DNA of 64,000 nucleotides from Kordia algicida OT-1 (GTDB taxonomy: Bacteria; Bacteroidota; Bacteroidia; Flavobacteriales; Flavobacteriaceae). Below the pieces are notes generated by a model. The model was not told the origin of the DNA, did not search any database, and saw only the letters and a program-made list of their open reading frames with translations. The stretch lies in NCBI RefSeq assembly GCF_000154725.1, contig NZ_DS544873.1, positions 2,231,659-2,295,658 of the forward strand. The letters run 5' to 3'. How positions within the stretch are numbered: position 1 is the stretch's first letter; each line of letters opens with the position of its first letter. Positions 17,614-26,015 of this stretch are shown here, in pieces. The translations under genes were made by a program, and so were the position numbers.

Positions 17614-18648
17614 ATGCGTGAAAAGAAGAAACGATTAAGTATTTTTGGTAGAATTTTTTTCTTCTTAAACTCTGTATTTGCAGCGCTTCTTCTTCTATCC
17701 TATATTTTACCATACGCAGTTCCTAAAAGTTTTCCAATTCTCTCTGTACTGAGTTTGTTGGTTCCGGTGTTTATCATCATCAACTTTATTTTTATGTTTA
17801 TTTGGATCTTGAGTGTCCGAAGACAATTTTTATTATCCTTTTTTGTGCTGATTATTGGATATTCACATGTAACATCTTTGTATAAATTTTCAAGAAATAC
17901 GACAGCACCTTCTCAGAATTCAATTTCTGTGATGAGTTACAATGTGCGTCTGTTTAATATTTATAATTGGATTAAGGAAACACATGTTGATAAGAAAATT
18001 GTAGACCTTGTACATGCAGATTTTCCTGATGTTGTAGCGTTTCAGGAGTTTCACAAAAATCAACAAGCAGCTTTTAATTTTTATACATACAAACATGTTG
18101 TTTTAAAAGGTAAAAACAAAAAAACGGGACAAGCTATTTTTTCTAAATATCCAATTGTCCACAAAGGTTCTTTGGAATTTCCAAATACGCCAAATAATGC
18201 TATTTATATTGATATTGTAAAGAATAAAGATACCATTCGTGTGTATAATTTACATTTACAATCGTTACGTATCAATCCGCAAAAAGAAGAATTGACACAG
18301 GAAAATTCAGAACGTTTACTAAAACGAATGGCAAAAACTTTTAAAATGCAGCAATCGCAAGCAGAATTGTTTGAGATCAATCGGAAGAACTGTACGTATA
18401 AGAAAATTATTTTGGGAGATTTTAATAATTCGCAATTTTCTAACGTTTATAAAACTATTAAAGGTAGTATGAAAGATGCATTTGTAGAAGCTGGAAGCGG
18501 CTTTGGAAAAACCTTAGATTATCCCTTTTTCCCGATGCGAATTGATTTTGTGCTTGTTGATGAATCCTTTACCGTAAATAAATTTAAAACTTTTACAGAA
18601 CATTACTCAGATCATTATGCGATACAAAGTGTGATTTCGTTGGATTGA
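17614..18648 (+). CDS. Endonuclease/exonuclease/phosphatase (EEP) family membrane protein
   Basis: 344 residues. Three N-terminal membrane segments (~12-95) anchor a C-terminal EEP domain, with SVMSYNVRLFNIYNW, VVAFQEFHKN, ILGDFNNSQFS and a closing YSDHYAIQ carrying the catalytic His. The domain could act on a phosphodiester or phospholipid outside the cytoplasm. It starts 3 nt after the rhomboid stop and completes the mutL-rhomboid-rhomboid-EEP operon. A heptamer tandem array begins at the base after its stop codon. Confidence 0.9.
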   Translation: MREKKKRLSIFGRIFFFLNSVFAALLLLSYILPYAVPKSFPILSVLSLLVPVFIIINFIFMFIWILSVRRQFLLSFFVLIIGYSHVTSLYKFSRNTTAPSQNSISVMSYNVRLFNIYNWIKETHVDKKIVDLVHADFPDVVAFQEFHKNQQAAFNFYTYKHVVLKGKNKKTGQAIFSKYPIVHKGSLEFPNTPNNAIYIDIVKNKDTIRVYNLHLQSLRINPQKEELTQENSERLLKRMAKTFKMQQSQAELFEINRKNCTYKKIILGDFNNSQFSNVYKTIKGSMKDAFVEAGSGFGKTLDYPFFPMRIDFVLVDESFTVNKFKTFTEHYSDHYAIQSVISLD

Positions 18649-18685
18649 GGTTGCTGGTTGCTGGTTGCTGGTTGCTGGTTGCTGG
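18649..18685. repeat. Heptamer tandem repeat (GGTTGCT)5
   Basis: Five perfect copies of GGTTGCT plus GG, starting at the base after the EEP stop codon. The unit length is not a multiple of three. About 45 bp downstream, CGTTATTCGTTATTCGTT is a second, shorter heptamer repeat. No coding role seen. Confidence 0.95.
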
Positions 18686-18818
18686 CTAAATTATACTTTT
18701 CTAATTTAAAATTCAACAGTTATAACTTAACTTCGTTATTCGTTATTCGTTGGTTTGTTGTTTATGGAAAAATAATATTTACTTTGAAACTTCTCAATAC
18801 TCACAACTAATTAAAAAA

Positions 18819-19550
18819 TCAGTTTTTGTTTACTGCTAAATACGCTTCACTTTGCTTGAAATATTTTTGAAGTGAACTGTCTAGATATTTGACATAATCC
18901 GTAGATTCATTTCGCATTTGCGATAGTTTTGCCATGGTGTACGCAATGATTTGCTCTGGTAAATATCCTGAAGATTTTGATTGCCAACCAAATGCTCCTA
19001 CTCTAGTAAAATTGAATCTTGAATTTCCAATAAAAATTCCGAAACCGTACGTAATTGCAGTCAAGTCTGTTAAATATTCGTCATTTTCTGCTATTCTGTT
19101 TTCTCCTAATAATATTTCGTGTGATAACTCGTGAGAAATGGTAGCGATAAGAGAAATTGGATCTTTTAGTTGACTTCTTTCAATAGAGATAATCACATCT
19201 TCTCCATTACTCTCATAAGTTCCTGCTGCACTTTGCCATTCTCCGTTGATGTCTGCTGGAGTTGATAGCAATGTTCCATCGTCCATTTCAATTGGACTAT
19301 CCGAGAAGTAATTCAACTTGATGTCTACAGCTTCAATTTTCATCAATTCCATCGTACGTTTTAAGATGAATTCCGCATCTTGCTCACTTCCATCAAAGGT
19401 TCTGTTATAAAAGTTTTTTGTTGGTGTAACCGTTCTGATTTCCATAAAATGCTTATGACTTAATTCTTTTTTAAGCCATGCTAATTCTTCATCAATCCAG
19501 ATTTGATCTTCTGTGGTAATAGGCAGTTTTTTCTTTTTCTTCCAGAACAT
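18819..19550 (-). CDS. Hypothetical protein with HExxH metallopeptidase motif
   Basis: 243 residues, no signal peptide or membrane segment. A zincin-like motif ISHELSHEILLGE (HExxH, H140-H144) is followed by ENDEYLTDLTAITYGFGIFI, where Glu158 or Asp162 could be the third metal ligand. The arrangement resembles gluzincin-type peptidases of toxin-associated or house-cleaning type. The N-terminus is strongly basic (FWKKKKKLP). I do not recognise a named family. It is a single gene in a reverse-strand block with low operon linkage. Confidence 0.7.
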   Translation of the reverse strand: MFWKKKKKLPITTEDQIWIDEELAWLKKELSHKHFMEIRTVTPTKNFYNRTFDGSEQDAEFILKRTMELMKIEAVDIKLNYFSDSPIEMDDGTLLSTPADINGEWQSAAGTYESNGEDVIISIERSQLKDPISLIATISHELSHEILLGENRIAENDEYLTDLTAITYGFGIFIGNSRFNFTRVGAFGWQSKSSGYLPEQIIAYTMAKLSQMRNESTDYVKYLDSSLQKYFKQSEAYLAVNKN

Positions 19551-19610
19551 GTTTACGACTTAGTACTATCGAAGATAATTATTTTTTTATAGCATTAAGA
19601 AATAACAAAG

Positions 19611-19865
19611 CTAAATCGGACATCCCTGAATAGCACATTCTATTTTTTTATATCCATACCAAACAAATTTTAATATTTTAATTCCCAAACTCAAACCATC
19701 GTAATAAGATTTAACTTCTCTGCAATGACTGCAACTACTAGATCCACCTGCATTTCCTGTTGGATGATTTTGACCTTTAGAATTTGGTTTCCTATACATT
19801 CCACCAATTACTCCCCAAGTCGCTACAACGCCTATGGCGATTCCTACTGATACTGCTAAAGACAT
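19611..19865 (-). CDS. Small hypothetical membrane protein
   Basis: 84 residues from ATG 19865 (a TTG 33 nt upstream would lengthen it). One membrane segment (LAVSVGIAIGVVATWGVIGG), then a Gly/Ser-rich part with a CSHC pair and two further Cys near the end. It could be a small exported or surface peptide. No family is recognised, and it may be a short accessory gene. The 300 bp downstream of it (to 20165) hold nothing I can support. Confidence 0.5.
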   Translation of the reverse strand: MSLAVSVGIAIGVVATWGVIGGMYRKPNSKGQNHPTGNAGGSSSCSHCREVKSYYDGLSLGIKILKFVWYGYKKIECAIQGCPI

Positions 19866-20164
19866 ATTTTTCTTTTTTAATTTACCTACTCTATACAATT
19901 TTCGGCTCCCTTGAATGTCAAAGCTTTAGATAGATCAATTGTATCTCTACAAATTATTATTGAATTCCAATTGATAAACATTGCTTTGAATCATTGGGAC
20001 AAATTTGATACTAAATTGATTTCAAATTGTAAGTTAAATCACCTTTTTCTTCAGGGCTAATTCATCCTTTTTTTTAGGGTCTTTATTGGAAGTGGTTTAA
20101 AATAGTTTGTATACATGTAAAATATTAGCAAGTATTCCGTAATTTTTTTTTGAATGATAATCCG

Positions 20165-20479
20165 CTATTGTATCATCCAACAATCAACAGTATCTGCTAA
20201 AATGTGTAAGAGCAAGCCAATTCCGAGAATTCGTGTTTTCTTGAAGATTAGAAATCCTACGTAAATGGCAATTGCATAGTAACTGTGTAAGGGATGAAAG
20301 TTGATACTACAACGATTCGGGTCAAAGATTGGGGTGGCGAGCAAATGATCGAGATCAATAAGCATGCACAGAAGAAAGATAAAATACGTGGTTTTCCATG
20401 TTTTTCTATACAGAAAAAGTGCTATGAGCAATGGAAAGATAAAATGCAAACCGTAATGCGCAAAAGGTCTCAAAAACAT
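20165..20479 (-). CDS. DUF6122 family membrane protein
   Basis: 104 residues, mostly membrane-spanning (3-4 segments). The conserved pattern FAHYGLHFIFPLLIA, then MLIDLDHLLATPIFDPNRCS and LHPLHSYYA-like residues, ending in a HILADTVDC segment, is that of DUF6122. The His/Asp pattern recalls metal-dependent membrane hydrolases, but no activity is established that I know of. Its ATG overlaps the TGA of wbqC by one base, so they are translationally coupled. Confidence 0.85.
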   Translation of the reverse strand: MFLRPFAHYGLHFIFPLLIALFLYRKTWKTTYFIFLLCMLIDLDHLLATPIFDPNRCSINFHPLHSYYAIAIYVGFLIFKKTRILGIGLLLHILADTVDCWMIQ

Positions 20480-21099
20480 CAGGAAATAGTTTGCTGTTCC
20501 AAATACGCAAGTGCGTTTGTTCCTTCGTTAAATAGCAAATCTAAGATACTTAAGTTTGAAATAAATCCGTGTTTGTTTTCAAAAACCTGTGTGTACTTAT
20601 CAAAACCGTAATCTGGTTCTTTTTTTACAACTGCTAGTTTTCTAAAATCTTGCATACCAGTAATGATGCTGTGGTATTCTGAAGTTTTAGAAGTTTCTAT
20701 TTCCAACTGTAAACATTCATTGACAATTTCAATGGTGTCAAAATTCAGATCAATTAAGTGCGTGTATCTTTTTTCAAAAAGCGGTCGTAATTCATCTTCG
20801 TAATATTCAAAATAAGGTGAAGTACGGTACGCACTTTCAAGTGATTTCCAATGCAAACGTTGCCAAGCAGTTTCGTTAGCAATTTGAATTTCTTTATACT
20901 TCTGATGTTTTTGCTGTTTATTGTGTCTCACAGGAACATTAAACATCAATTTTCCATTTGCGCCGTAAATATACGTACGGTTTCGATAGGTTTGTTTCTG
21001 GAAATTATCTTCCATTTCATAGACCAAATGCTCCGTTTTAGCGAACATTACATAATGTGCGATGCTTGGAAAATATGTGGGATGAGCTATGATATTCAA
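20479..21099 (-). CDS. WbqC family protein
   Basis: 206 residues. The N-terminus AHPTYFPSIAHYVMFAKTEH and the YRNRTYIYGANGKLMFNVPV segment are typical of WbqC, a family linked to surface-polysaccharide or amino-sugar biosynthesis clusters. The start codon appears to be TTG, since no ATG precedes the conserved HPTYFPS. It sits in the fixed Flavobacteriia order lepB-wbqC-DUF6122, 68 nt after lepB. The reaction is not known to me. Confidence 0.88.
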   Translation of the reverse strand: MNIIAHPTYFPSIAHYVMFAKTEHLVYEMEDNFQKQTYRNRTYIYGANGKLMFNVPVRHNKQQKHQKYKEIQIANETAWQRLHWKSLESAYRTSPYFEYYEDELRPLFEKRYTHLIDLNFDTIEIVNECLQLEIETSKTSEYHSIITGMQDFRKLAVVKKEPDYGFDKYTQVFENKHGFISNLSILDLLFNEGTNALAYLEQQTIS

Positions 21100-21167
21100 T
21101 CCTATGGAGTTTATGAGTTTATAAGTTTATGAGTTGAATAGTTTATTTATATAAATAGTGCTTCAAA

Positions 21168-22730
21168 TTACGATTTCGCCACTTTCTTCTTCTTTCTAAA
21201 ATAGTTGAATACAAACCAACCTGCCAGCAAAATTAAGAAATATCTAAAGTATGATGTTGGCTCTCCATCGCCACTAACAGTTGTAAACAAACGATTCCAA
21301 CGAATTTTATTAAAAATACCTTTCGCTTTCGTGTCCCAACTCATCCAAACAAAAACTGGTTTTCCGAGTACGTGGTCAAATGGAACAAATCCCCAACTTC
21401 TAGAGTCTTGCGAGTTTCCTCGATTGTCTCCCATCATCCAATAGTAATCTTGCTCAAATGTGTATGAAGTAATTACCTTTCCATCAATTTTGATTTGATT
21501 GTCTTCTACAGTTAAATTTTTCCCTTCATATTCTGAAATTGCTCTTTTGTATACAGGAATATTATCCATAGTTAATTGTACCGTTTGTCCTGCATACGGA
21601 ATTTCAATTGGTCCATATTGGTAGTTATTCCATTGATAGTTTTCACTTTGAGGAAAAACATCGGTTCGTACTCCTTTTTCTAACTTCATTTTTTCAACAG
21701 CAGCGACATTTGGATGATTTTTTAAGTCTTCTGCTGTCTTTTCAGTCATTCCAAAAAAGATATATGTATTGTTTCCTTGTGAATATATATCATCTGTAAT
21801 GTCGTAGCGATCGTGTAAATATTGCTTTGAAAACGATCTTCCTTTCGATTGTACATAATAGCTAAATTGCAACTTTGCACGCTCCGGAAGCACATTTTTC
21901 TTTCCATCAATATATACATAACCATCTCTTACTTCTAGCTTATCGCCTGGCAAACCAACACAGCGTTTTACATAGTTAGAACGTTTGTCCAACGGTTTGT
22001 ACATCGTTTTACTATTCGGATTGTCAATTACGGTAAGTGTATCTACTGGCCAATTAAAAACTACAATATCATTTCGTTCAATGATTTCAAATCCTGGAAA
22101 TCTATAGTATGGCAATTGCGGTTCTTTCATGTATGATTTCATTCCCGTAAACGGAATGGCATCGTGCACCATTGGCAAAGCTACTGTAGTCATTGGTGTT
22201 CGTGCGCCATAATGTATTTTACTTACGAATAGAAAATCACCAACCAACAATGTTTTTTCTAACGATGATGTTGGTATCACAAACGGTTGCATGACATACG
22301 TATGTACCAATGTTGCCGCAACAACTGCAAACAAAATAGAAGCAATCCACTCGCCTGCTGTTGTTCTTGGTTTTAAGCTTCTTTCGTGTACATATTCTAC
22401 GTCTAACATATAGTTTACGTAGTAAATGTAAAACCCAAGTGTTACAACAACTAAAATCGTTTCATAACGTTCTGTGCGCCCAAAGCTACGAATGGTTTCT
22501 ACCCAAAGTACTGGAAATACAATCAACTGAACAATTGGAATGAATAGTAAAATTACCCAATACCATTCTTTTGGTCGGTTGATAATTTTCATGAGTACAA
22601 ATGCATTGTATATTGGAACTAAAGCTTCCCAAGCTTTTCTACCAGCTTTTACGTAGAGTTTCCAAGTTCCTAAAAAGTGAATGATTTGAACGAGGAAGAA
22701 AAATATTAAAAATGCTTGCGTAAACGTCAT
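21168..22730 (-). CDS. lepB: Signal peptidase I
   Basis: 520 residues, larger than the E. coli enzyme, as usual in Bacteroidota. About four N-terminal membrane segments (~5-150) precede the S26 catalytic domain. The nucleophile is in VIPTSSLEKTLLVGDFLFVS (probably Ser156), the general-base Lys is in SNYVKRCVGLPGD (Lys254), and the C-terminal box is MMGDNRGNSQDSRSWGFVP. A long insertion lies between these boxes. It removes signal peptides from exported proteins on the outer face of the inner membrane. Confidence 0.95.
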   Translation of the reverse strand: MTFTQAFLIFFFLVQIIHFLGTWKLYVKAGRKAWEALVPIYNAFVLMKIINRPKEWYWVILLFIPIVQLIVFPVLWVETIRSFGRTERYETILVVVTLGFYIYYVNYMLDVEYVHERSLKPRTTAGEWIASILFAVVAATLVHTYVMQPFVIPTSSLEKTLLVGDFLFVSKIHYGARTPMTTVALPMVHDAIPFTGMKSYMKEPQLPYYRFPGFEIIERNDIVVFNWPVDTLTVIDNPNSKTMYKPLDKRSNYVKRCVGLPGDKLEVRDGYVYIDGKKNVLPERAKLQFSYYVQSKGRSFSKQYLHDRYDITDDIYSQGNNTYIFFGMTEKTAEDLKNHPNVAAVEKMKLEKGVRTDVFPQSENYQWNNYQYGPIEIPYAGQTVQLTMDNIPVYKRAISEYEGKNLTVEDNQIKIDGKVITSYTFEQDYYWMMGDNRGNSQDSRSWGFVPFDHVLGKPVFVWMSWDTKAKGIFNKIRWNRLFTTVSGDGEPTSYFRYFLILLAGWFVFNYFRKKKKVAKS

Positions 22731-22782
22731 TTTTTGTTTGTTTAATGATTCAATTTTGCACTGAATCCTGTTTGGTTATTTA

Positions 22783-22790
22783 CAAATATA
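22783..22790 (-). promoter_or_regulatory. -7 promoter box for lepB
   Basis: Read on the minus strand the sequence is TATATTTG, an exact TAnnTTTG match, ~50 nt upstream of the lepB ATG and just behind dapB. It would give lepB its own promoter within the cluster. Confidence 0.4.
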
Positions 22791-22820
22791 TAAACCGAAA
22801 GGTACTATATTTTATATTTA

Positions 22821-23522
22821 TTATATGTTTAACACGTCTTTCATCGTGTACACGCCTTTTTTATCCTGAATCCATTCTGCGGCAACAACGGCACCAAGAG
22901 CAAATCCTTCACGATTGTGCGCTTCATGTTTAATGGAAATACTGTCTATAGAAGATGTGTATGTGATTTCGTGTGTTCCAGGAACTTCTGGAATACGTTT
23001 GGCAACGATTGGAAGTGTTACGTCATTGGTAGAACCGTCAAGTTTCCAATCATTATATTTTGTATGTTGAATGATGCCTTCTGCGAGTGTGATTGCCGTT
23101 CCGCTTGGTGCATCCAATTTTTTAGTGTGATGAATTTCTTCAATATTTACTTTGTAATCTTCTAATTGAGACATCATTTTTGCCAAGTATGCGTTCATCT
23201 CAAAGAAAATATTTACGCCAAGGCTAAAATTTGATGCATAGATAAACGCGCCATTTTTCGTTTCACACATATTCACAACGTCGTCATATTGTTCCAACCA
23301 ACCTGTAGTTCCAGAAATAACGGGAATTTGGTGTTTGATACAATGTGTAATGTTCTGATATGCAGCAGACGGAATACTGAAGTCAATAGCGACATCTACG
23401 GAAGTGAAATCAAACGAACTAATATCACTTGAAATTTTGTGCACAATTGAATGTCCTCTTTTGAGCGCAATTTTCTCAATTTCCTTTCCCATTCTTCCAT
23501 AACCGAGCAATGCAATGTTCAT
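22821..23522 (-). CDS. dapB: 4-hydroxy-tetrahydrodipicolinate reductase
   Basis: 233 residues. NAD(P)H-dependent reduction in the lysine/diaminopimelate pathway. Visible: the N-terminal dinucleotide site NIALLGYGRMGKEIE, the SGTTGW loop, and the substrate/catalytic segment IEEIHHTKKLDAPSGTAITL (His-His and Lys). The C-terminal dimer strand contains HEITYTSSIDSISIKHEAHN. It is followed by lepB and preceded by DUF5683, the conserved order. It serves the same pathway as dapD at 36756. Confidence 0.97.
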   Translation of the reverse strand: MNIALLGYGRMGKEIEKIALKRGHSIVHKISSDISSFDFTSVDVAIDFSIPSAAYQNITHCIKHQIPVISGTTGWLEQYDDVVNMCETKNGAFIYASNFSLGVNIFFEMNAYLAKMMSQLEDYKVNIEEIHHTKKLDAPSGTAITLAEGIIQHTKYNDWKLDGSTNDVTLPIVAKRIPEVPGTHEITYTSSIDSISIKHEAHNREGFALGAVVAAEWIQDKKGVYTMKDVLNI

Positions 23523-23552
23523 ATTCTGTTGTTTTTGAAAGTGCTACAGCAA

Positions 23553-24185
23553 CTAAAATTTGAAGTTGAGTGTGAGTCCCAAATTTCGATTAAAATCGAT
23601 TTCATTTTGGTCAATATGCGGACGTACTGAAAGATCGTCACTTACGTTAAATTGCAGTAAATGCGCGTCAACATTGGCATCAACGATATTTAATACATAC
23701 GCAATTACGGTGAGAAGCAATGATAAATCACGATTTCGCTGATAGAATTCTTGTGCATCAATTAAAGCGTCATTATCAGCGACGATTCCTTGAAATTCAT
23801 CGTCATTAAAACCAGCCAAACGTCTTTTGTAAGCTGTTCGGTAACGGTTGTAATTTTTGTTGTTGTCTACATAAAAATAAATTCCGGTTCCAAGTGCCGC
23901 ATATACGATAGGAATTTTCCAGTATTTTTTGTTGTATGCTTGTCCCAAACCTGGCAAGATAGCAGAGTAAAATGCAGCTTTTGATGGCGATAGCGGATCT
24001 ATGACCTTTTTTTCATCTACTACAGAAGCATTGTCAATCTTTAATTCAGATGCTTCTGTCGTTTGCTCCTTCTTCGTTGTCTCTGTCGTTTTTGTTTCCT
24101 CTGTTTTTTCTTTTTCTTCTTGTGACCAAGTTATTTGGCAAGCAAAACATAGAAAACAAATTGCTACAATGATTTTATTTCCCAC
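23553..24185 (-). CDS. DUF5683 domain protein
   Basis: 210 residues with a signal peptide (IIVAICFLCFACQITWSQ), a Glu/Lys/Thr-rich linker (~20-60), and a conserved block KAAFYSAILPGLGQAYNKKY with a following hydrophobic hairpin, the DUF5683 pattern. It overlaps parB by 11 bp, so it is co-translated with the chromosome-partition genes. Function unknown; probably an inner-membrane or envelope protein. Confidence 0.88.
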   Translation of the reverse strand: MGNKIIVAICFLCFACQITWSQEEKEKTEETKTTETTKKEQTTEASELKIDNASVVDEKKVIDPLSPSKAAFYSAILPGLGQAYNKKYWKIPIVYAALGTGIYFYVDNNKNYNRYRTAYKRRLAGFNDDEFQGIVADNDALIDAQEFYQRNRDLSLLLTVIAYVLNIVDANVDAHLLQFNVSDDLSVRPHIDQNEIDFNRNLGLTLNFKF

Positions 24186-25080
24186 TCTTTAGTAATTTTT
24201 TAATTCGTGAAAAGTCTTCTTCAGAATGAAAAGGAATGGTAATTTTTCCTTTTCCATTTTTCCCAACTTTCACATCAACTTTGTGTCCAAAATATTCTGA
24301 GAAATCACGAATTCCTTTTTTTACGAACTTCGGAACGTTTTCTTTTTCAGTTATTGGCGCGTCAATGGTTTTGTCTTTTTTGTAATTCTTCACCATTTCT
24401 TCTGTGTCACGAACAGAAAGTGATTTGGAAAGAATCATTTCGTAGATTTCCAATTGATCGTTTGTATTTTCAATATTTACTAACGCACGTCCGTGTCCCA
24501 TGCTTAGAAAACCATCGCGCATTCCTGTTTGAATGATTGGATCTAGTTTGAGTAAACGTAAGTAGTTGGCAATAGTAGAACGTTTTTTACCAACACGTTG
24601 ACTCATTTGTTCTTGTGTGAGACTAATTTCGTCAATTAATCGTTGATATGACAGTGCAATTTCTATCGGATCTAAGTCAGCACGCTGAATGTTTTCTACC
24701 AACGCCATTTCTAGCGATTCCTGATCGTTTGCAATACGCACATATGCAGGAATGGTTTCTAAACCAATAAGTTTTGAAGCTCTAAAACGACGTTCACCAG
24801 AAACCAATTGGTATTTTTCAAAACCTAGTTTGCGAACTGTAATTGGCTGAATAACACCTAATTCTTTGATGGATGAAGCTAATTCACGAAGTGTTTCTTC
24901 ATTAAAATTTGTACGTGGTTGAAACGGATTTACTTCAATGGTACCAATTGCCAATTCGACAATATTCCCCACAACTTTGTCTGCATTTTTGTCAGAAACT
25001 GAAGTAATATCATTTTCAGGATCTTTCAGTAATGCAGATAAACCTCTACCTAATGCTTGTTTTTTTGTTGCCTTCGCCAT
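24175..25080 (-). CDS. parB: ParB/Spo0J chromosome-partition protein
   Basis: 301 residues. N-terminal ParA-interaction segment (KKQALGRGLSALL), then the ParB/sulfiredoxin-like CTP-binding domain (GTIEVNPFQPRTNFNEETL, VSGERRFRASK), the DNA-binding helix-turn-helix (LTQEQMSQRVGKKRSTIANY, LRLLKLDP) and a C-terminal dimer domain. It loads at parS near the origin and works with ParA, encoded 5 nt upstream. I found no parS by eye. Confidence 0.95.
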   Translation of the reverse strand: MAKATKKQALGRGLSALLKDPENDITSVSDKNADKVVGNIVELAIGTIEVNPFQPRTNFNEETLRELASSIKELGVIQPITVRKLGFEKYQLVSGERRFRASKLIGLETIPAYVRIANDQESLEMALVENIQRADLDPIEIALSYQRLIDEISLTQEQMSQRVGKKRSTIANYLRLLKLDPIIQTGMRDGFLSMGHGRALVNIENTNDQLEIYEMILSKSLSVRDTEEMVKNYKKDKTIDAPITEKENVPKFVKKGIRDFSEYFGHKVDVKVGKNGKGKITIPFHSEEDFSRIKKLLKSGK

Positions 25081-25085
25081 AAATC

Positions 25086-25856
25086 TTATTTACCACTGTT
25101 TTTCTTTATTACTTCATGAGCTAAGCTTAAATAATTGGTGGCACCTTTACTACTTGCATCATAGTTAATAATGCTTTCTCCGTAACTTGGCGCTTCACTT
25201 AGCCTTACATTTCGTTGAATGATGGTTGAAAATACCATATCGTTGAAATGTTTTTGCACTTCTTCTACTACTTGGTTTGATAAGCGTAAACGCGAATCGT
25301 ACATAGTAAGTAGCAATCCTTCAATGTCTAATGCAGGATTATGTATTTTTTGAACACTTTTTATCGTGTTTAATAATTTTCCTAAACCTTCTAATGCAAA
25401 GTATTCACATTGTATTGGAATCATTACTGCATCTGCGGCAGTTAGTGCATTTAAGGTTAATAATCCTAATGATGGTGCGCAATCAATTAAAATATAATCG
25501 TATTGATCTTTAATTGGTTTGAGCGCTTTACGCAACATATATTCGCGTTGGTCTTTGTCTACCAATTCAATTTCAATAGCAACCAAATCTATATGTGCTG
25601 GAATGATGCTTAAGTTTGGGGAACTTGTTTCCATCACTACATCAGCAGCGTTTACCGTGTGTTCCAACAGTTGGTACGTACCTTTTTCAATACTTTCCAC
25701 ATCAATGCCCAACCCAGAAGTTGCGTTTGCTTGCGGATCTGCATCAATCAATAATACTTTCTTTTCAAGTACACCTAATGACGCGGCTAGGTTGACAGAT
25801 GTTGTTGTTTTTCCAACGCCGCCTTTTTGATTTGCAATAGCAATTATTTTGCCCAT
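25086..25856 (-). CDS. parA: ParA-family chromosome-partition ATPase
   Basis: 256 residues, a Soj-like deviant Walker ATPase: AIANQKGGVGKTTTSVNLAA, LLIDADPQANATSGLG, YDYILIDCAPSLGLLTLNAL. It pairs with ParB to segregate newly replicated origins. The first gene of the reverse-strand cluster parA-parB-DUF5683-dapB-lepB-wbqC-DUF6122. The promoter lies in the 100-bp gap before the terminator at 25961. Confidence 0.96.
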   Translation of the reverse strand: MGKIIAIANQKGGVGKTTTSVNLAASLGVLEKKVLLIDADPQANATSGLGIDVESIEKGTYQLLEHTVNAADVVMETSSPNLSIIPAHIDLVAIEIELVDKDQREYMLRKALKPIKDQYDYILIDCAPSLGLLTLNALTAADAVMIPIQCEYFALEGLGKLLNTIKSVQKIHNPALDIEGLLLTMYDSRLRLSNQVVEEVQKHFNDMVFSTIIQRNVRLSEAPSYGESIINYDASSKGATNYLSLAHEVIKKNSGK

Positions 25857-25960
25857 GTTTTGTTTGAGGATTTTAAGCGATAAAAATACAATTATTATTC
25901 AGTTAATGAAATGAAAATTATTAACAAACGTGATAATGTTTCGTTAAAAAGACACATAAG

Positions 25961-25992
25961 AAAACCGCTCAGAAATTTCTAAGCGGTTTTTG
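25961..25992 (-). terminator. Intrinsic terminator after the M16 peptidase region / upstream of parA
   Basis: Stem AAAACCGCT / AGCGGTTTT (9 bp) with a 12-nt loop and flanking A and T runs. It lies ~25 nt downstream of the stop of the minus-strand M16 gene and can function on either strand. Confidence 0.85.
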
Positions 25993-26015
25993 ATACATTT
26001 TATGGTTTTATGATT

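Noticed and set aside
18649-18685. CRISPR-like array
   Set aside because: The repeat unit is seven bases with no spacers.
20294-20611. 105-codon plus-strand frame
   Set aside because: Antisense to the DUF6122 and wbqC genes, which have clear family motifs.
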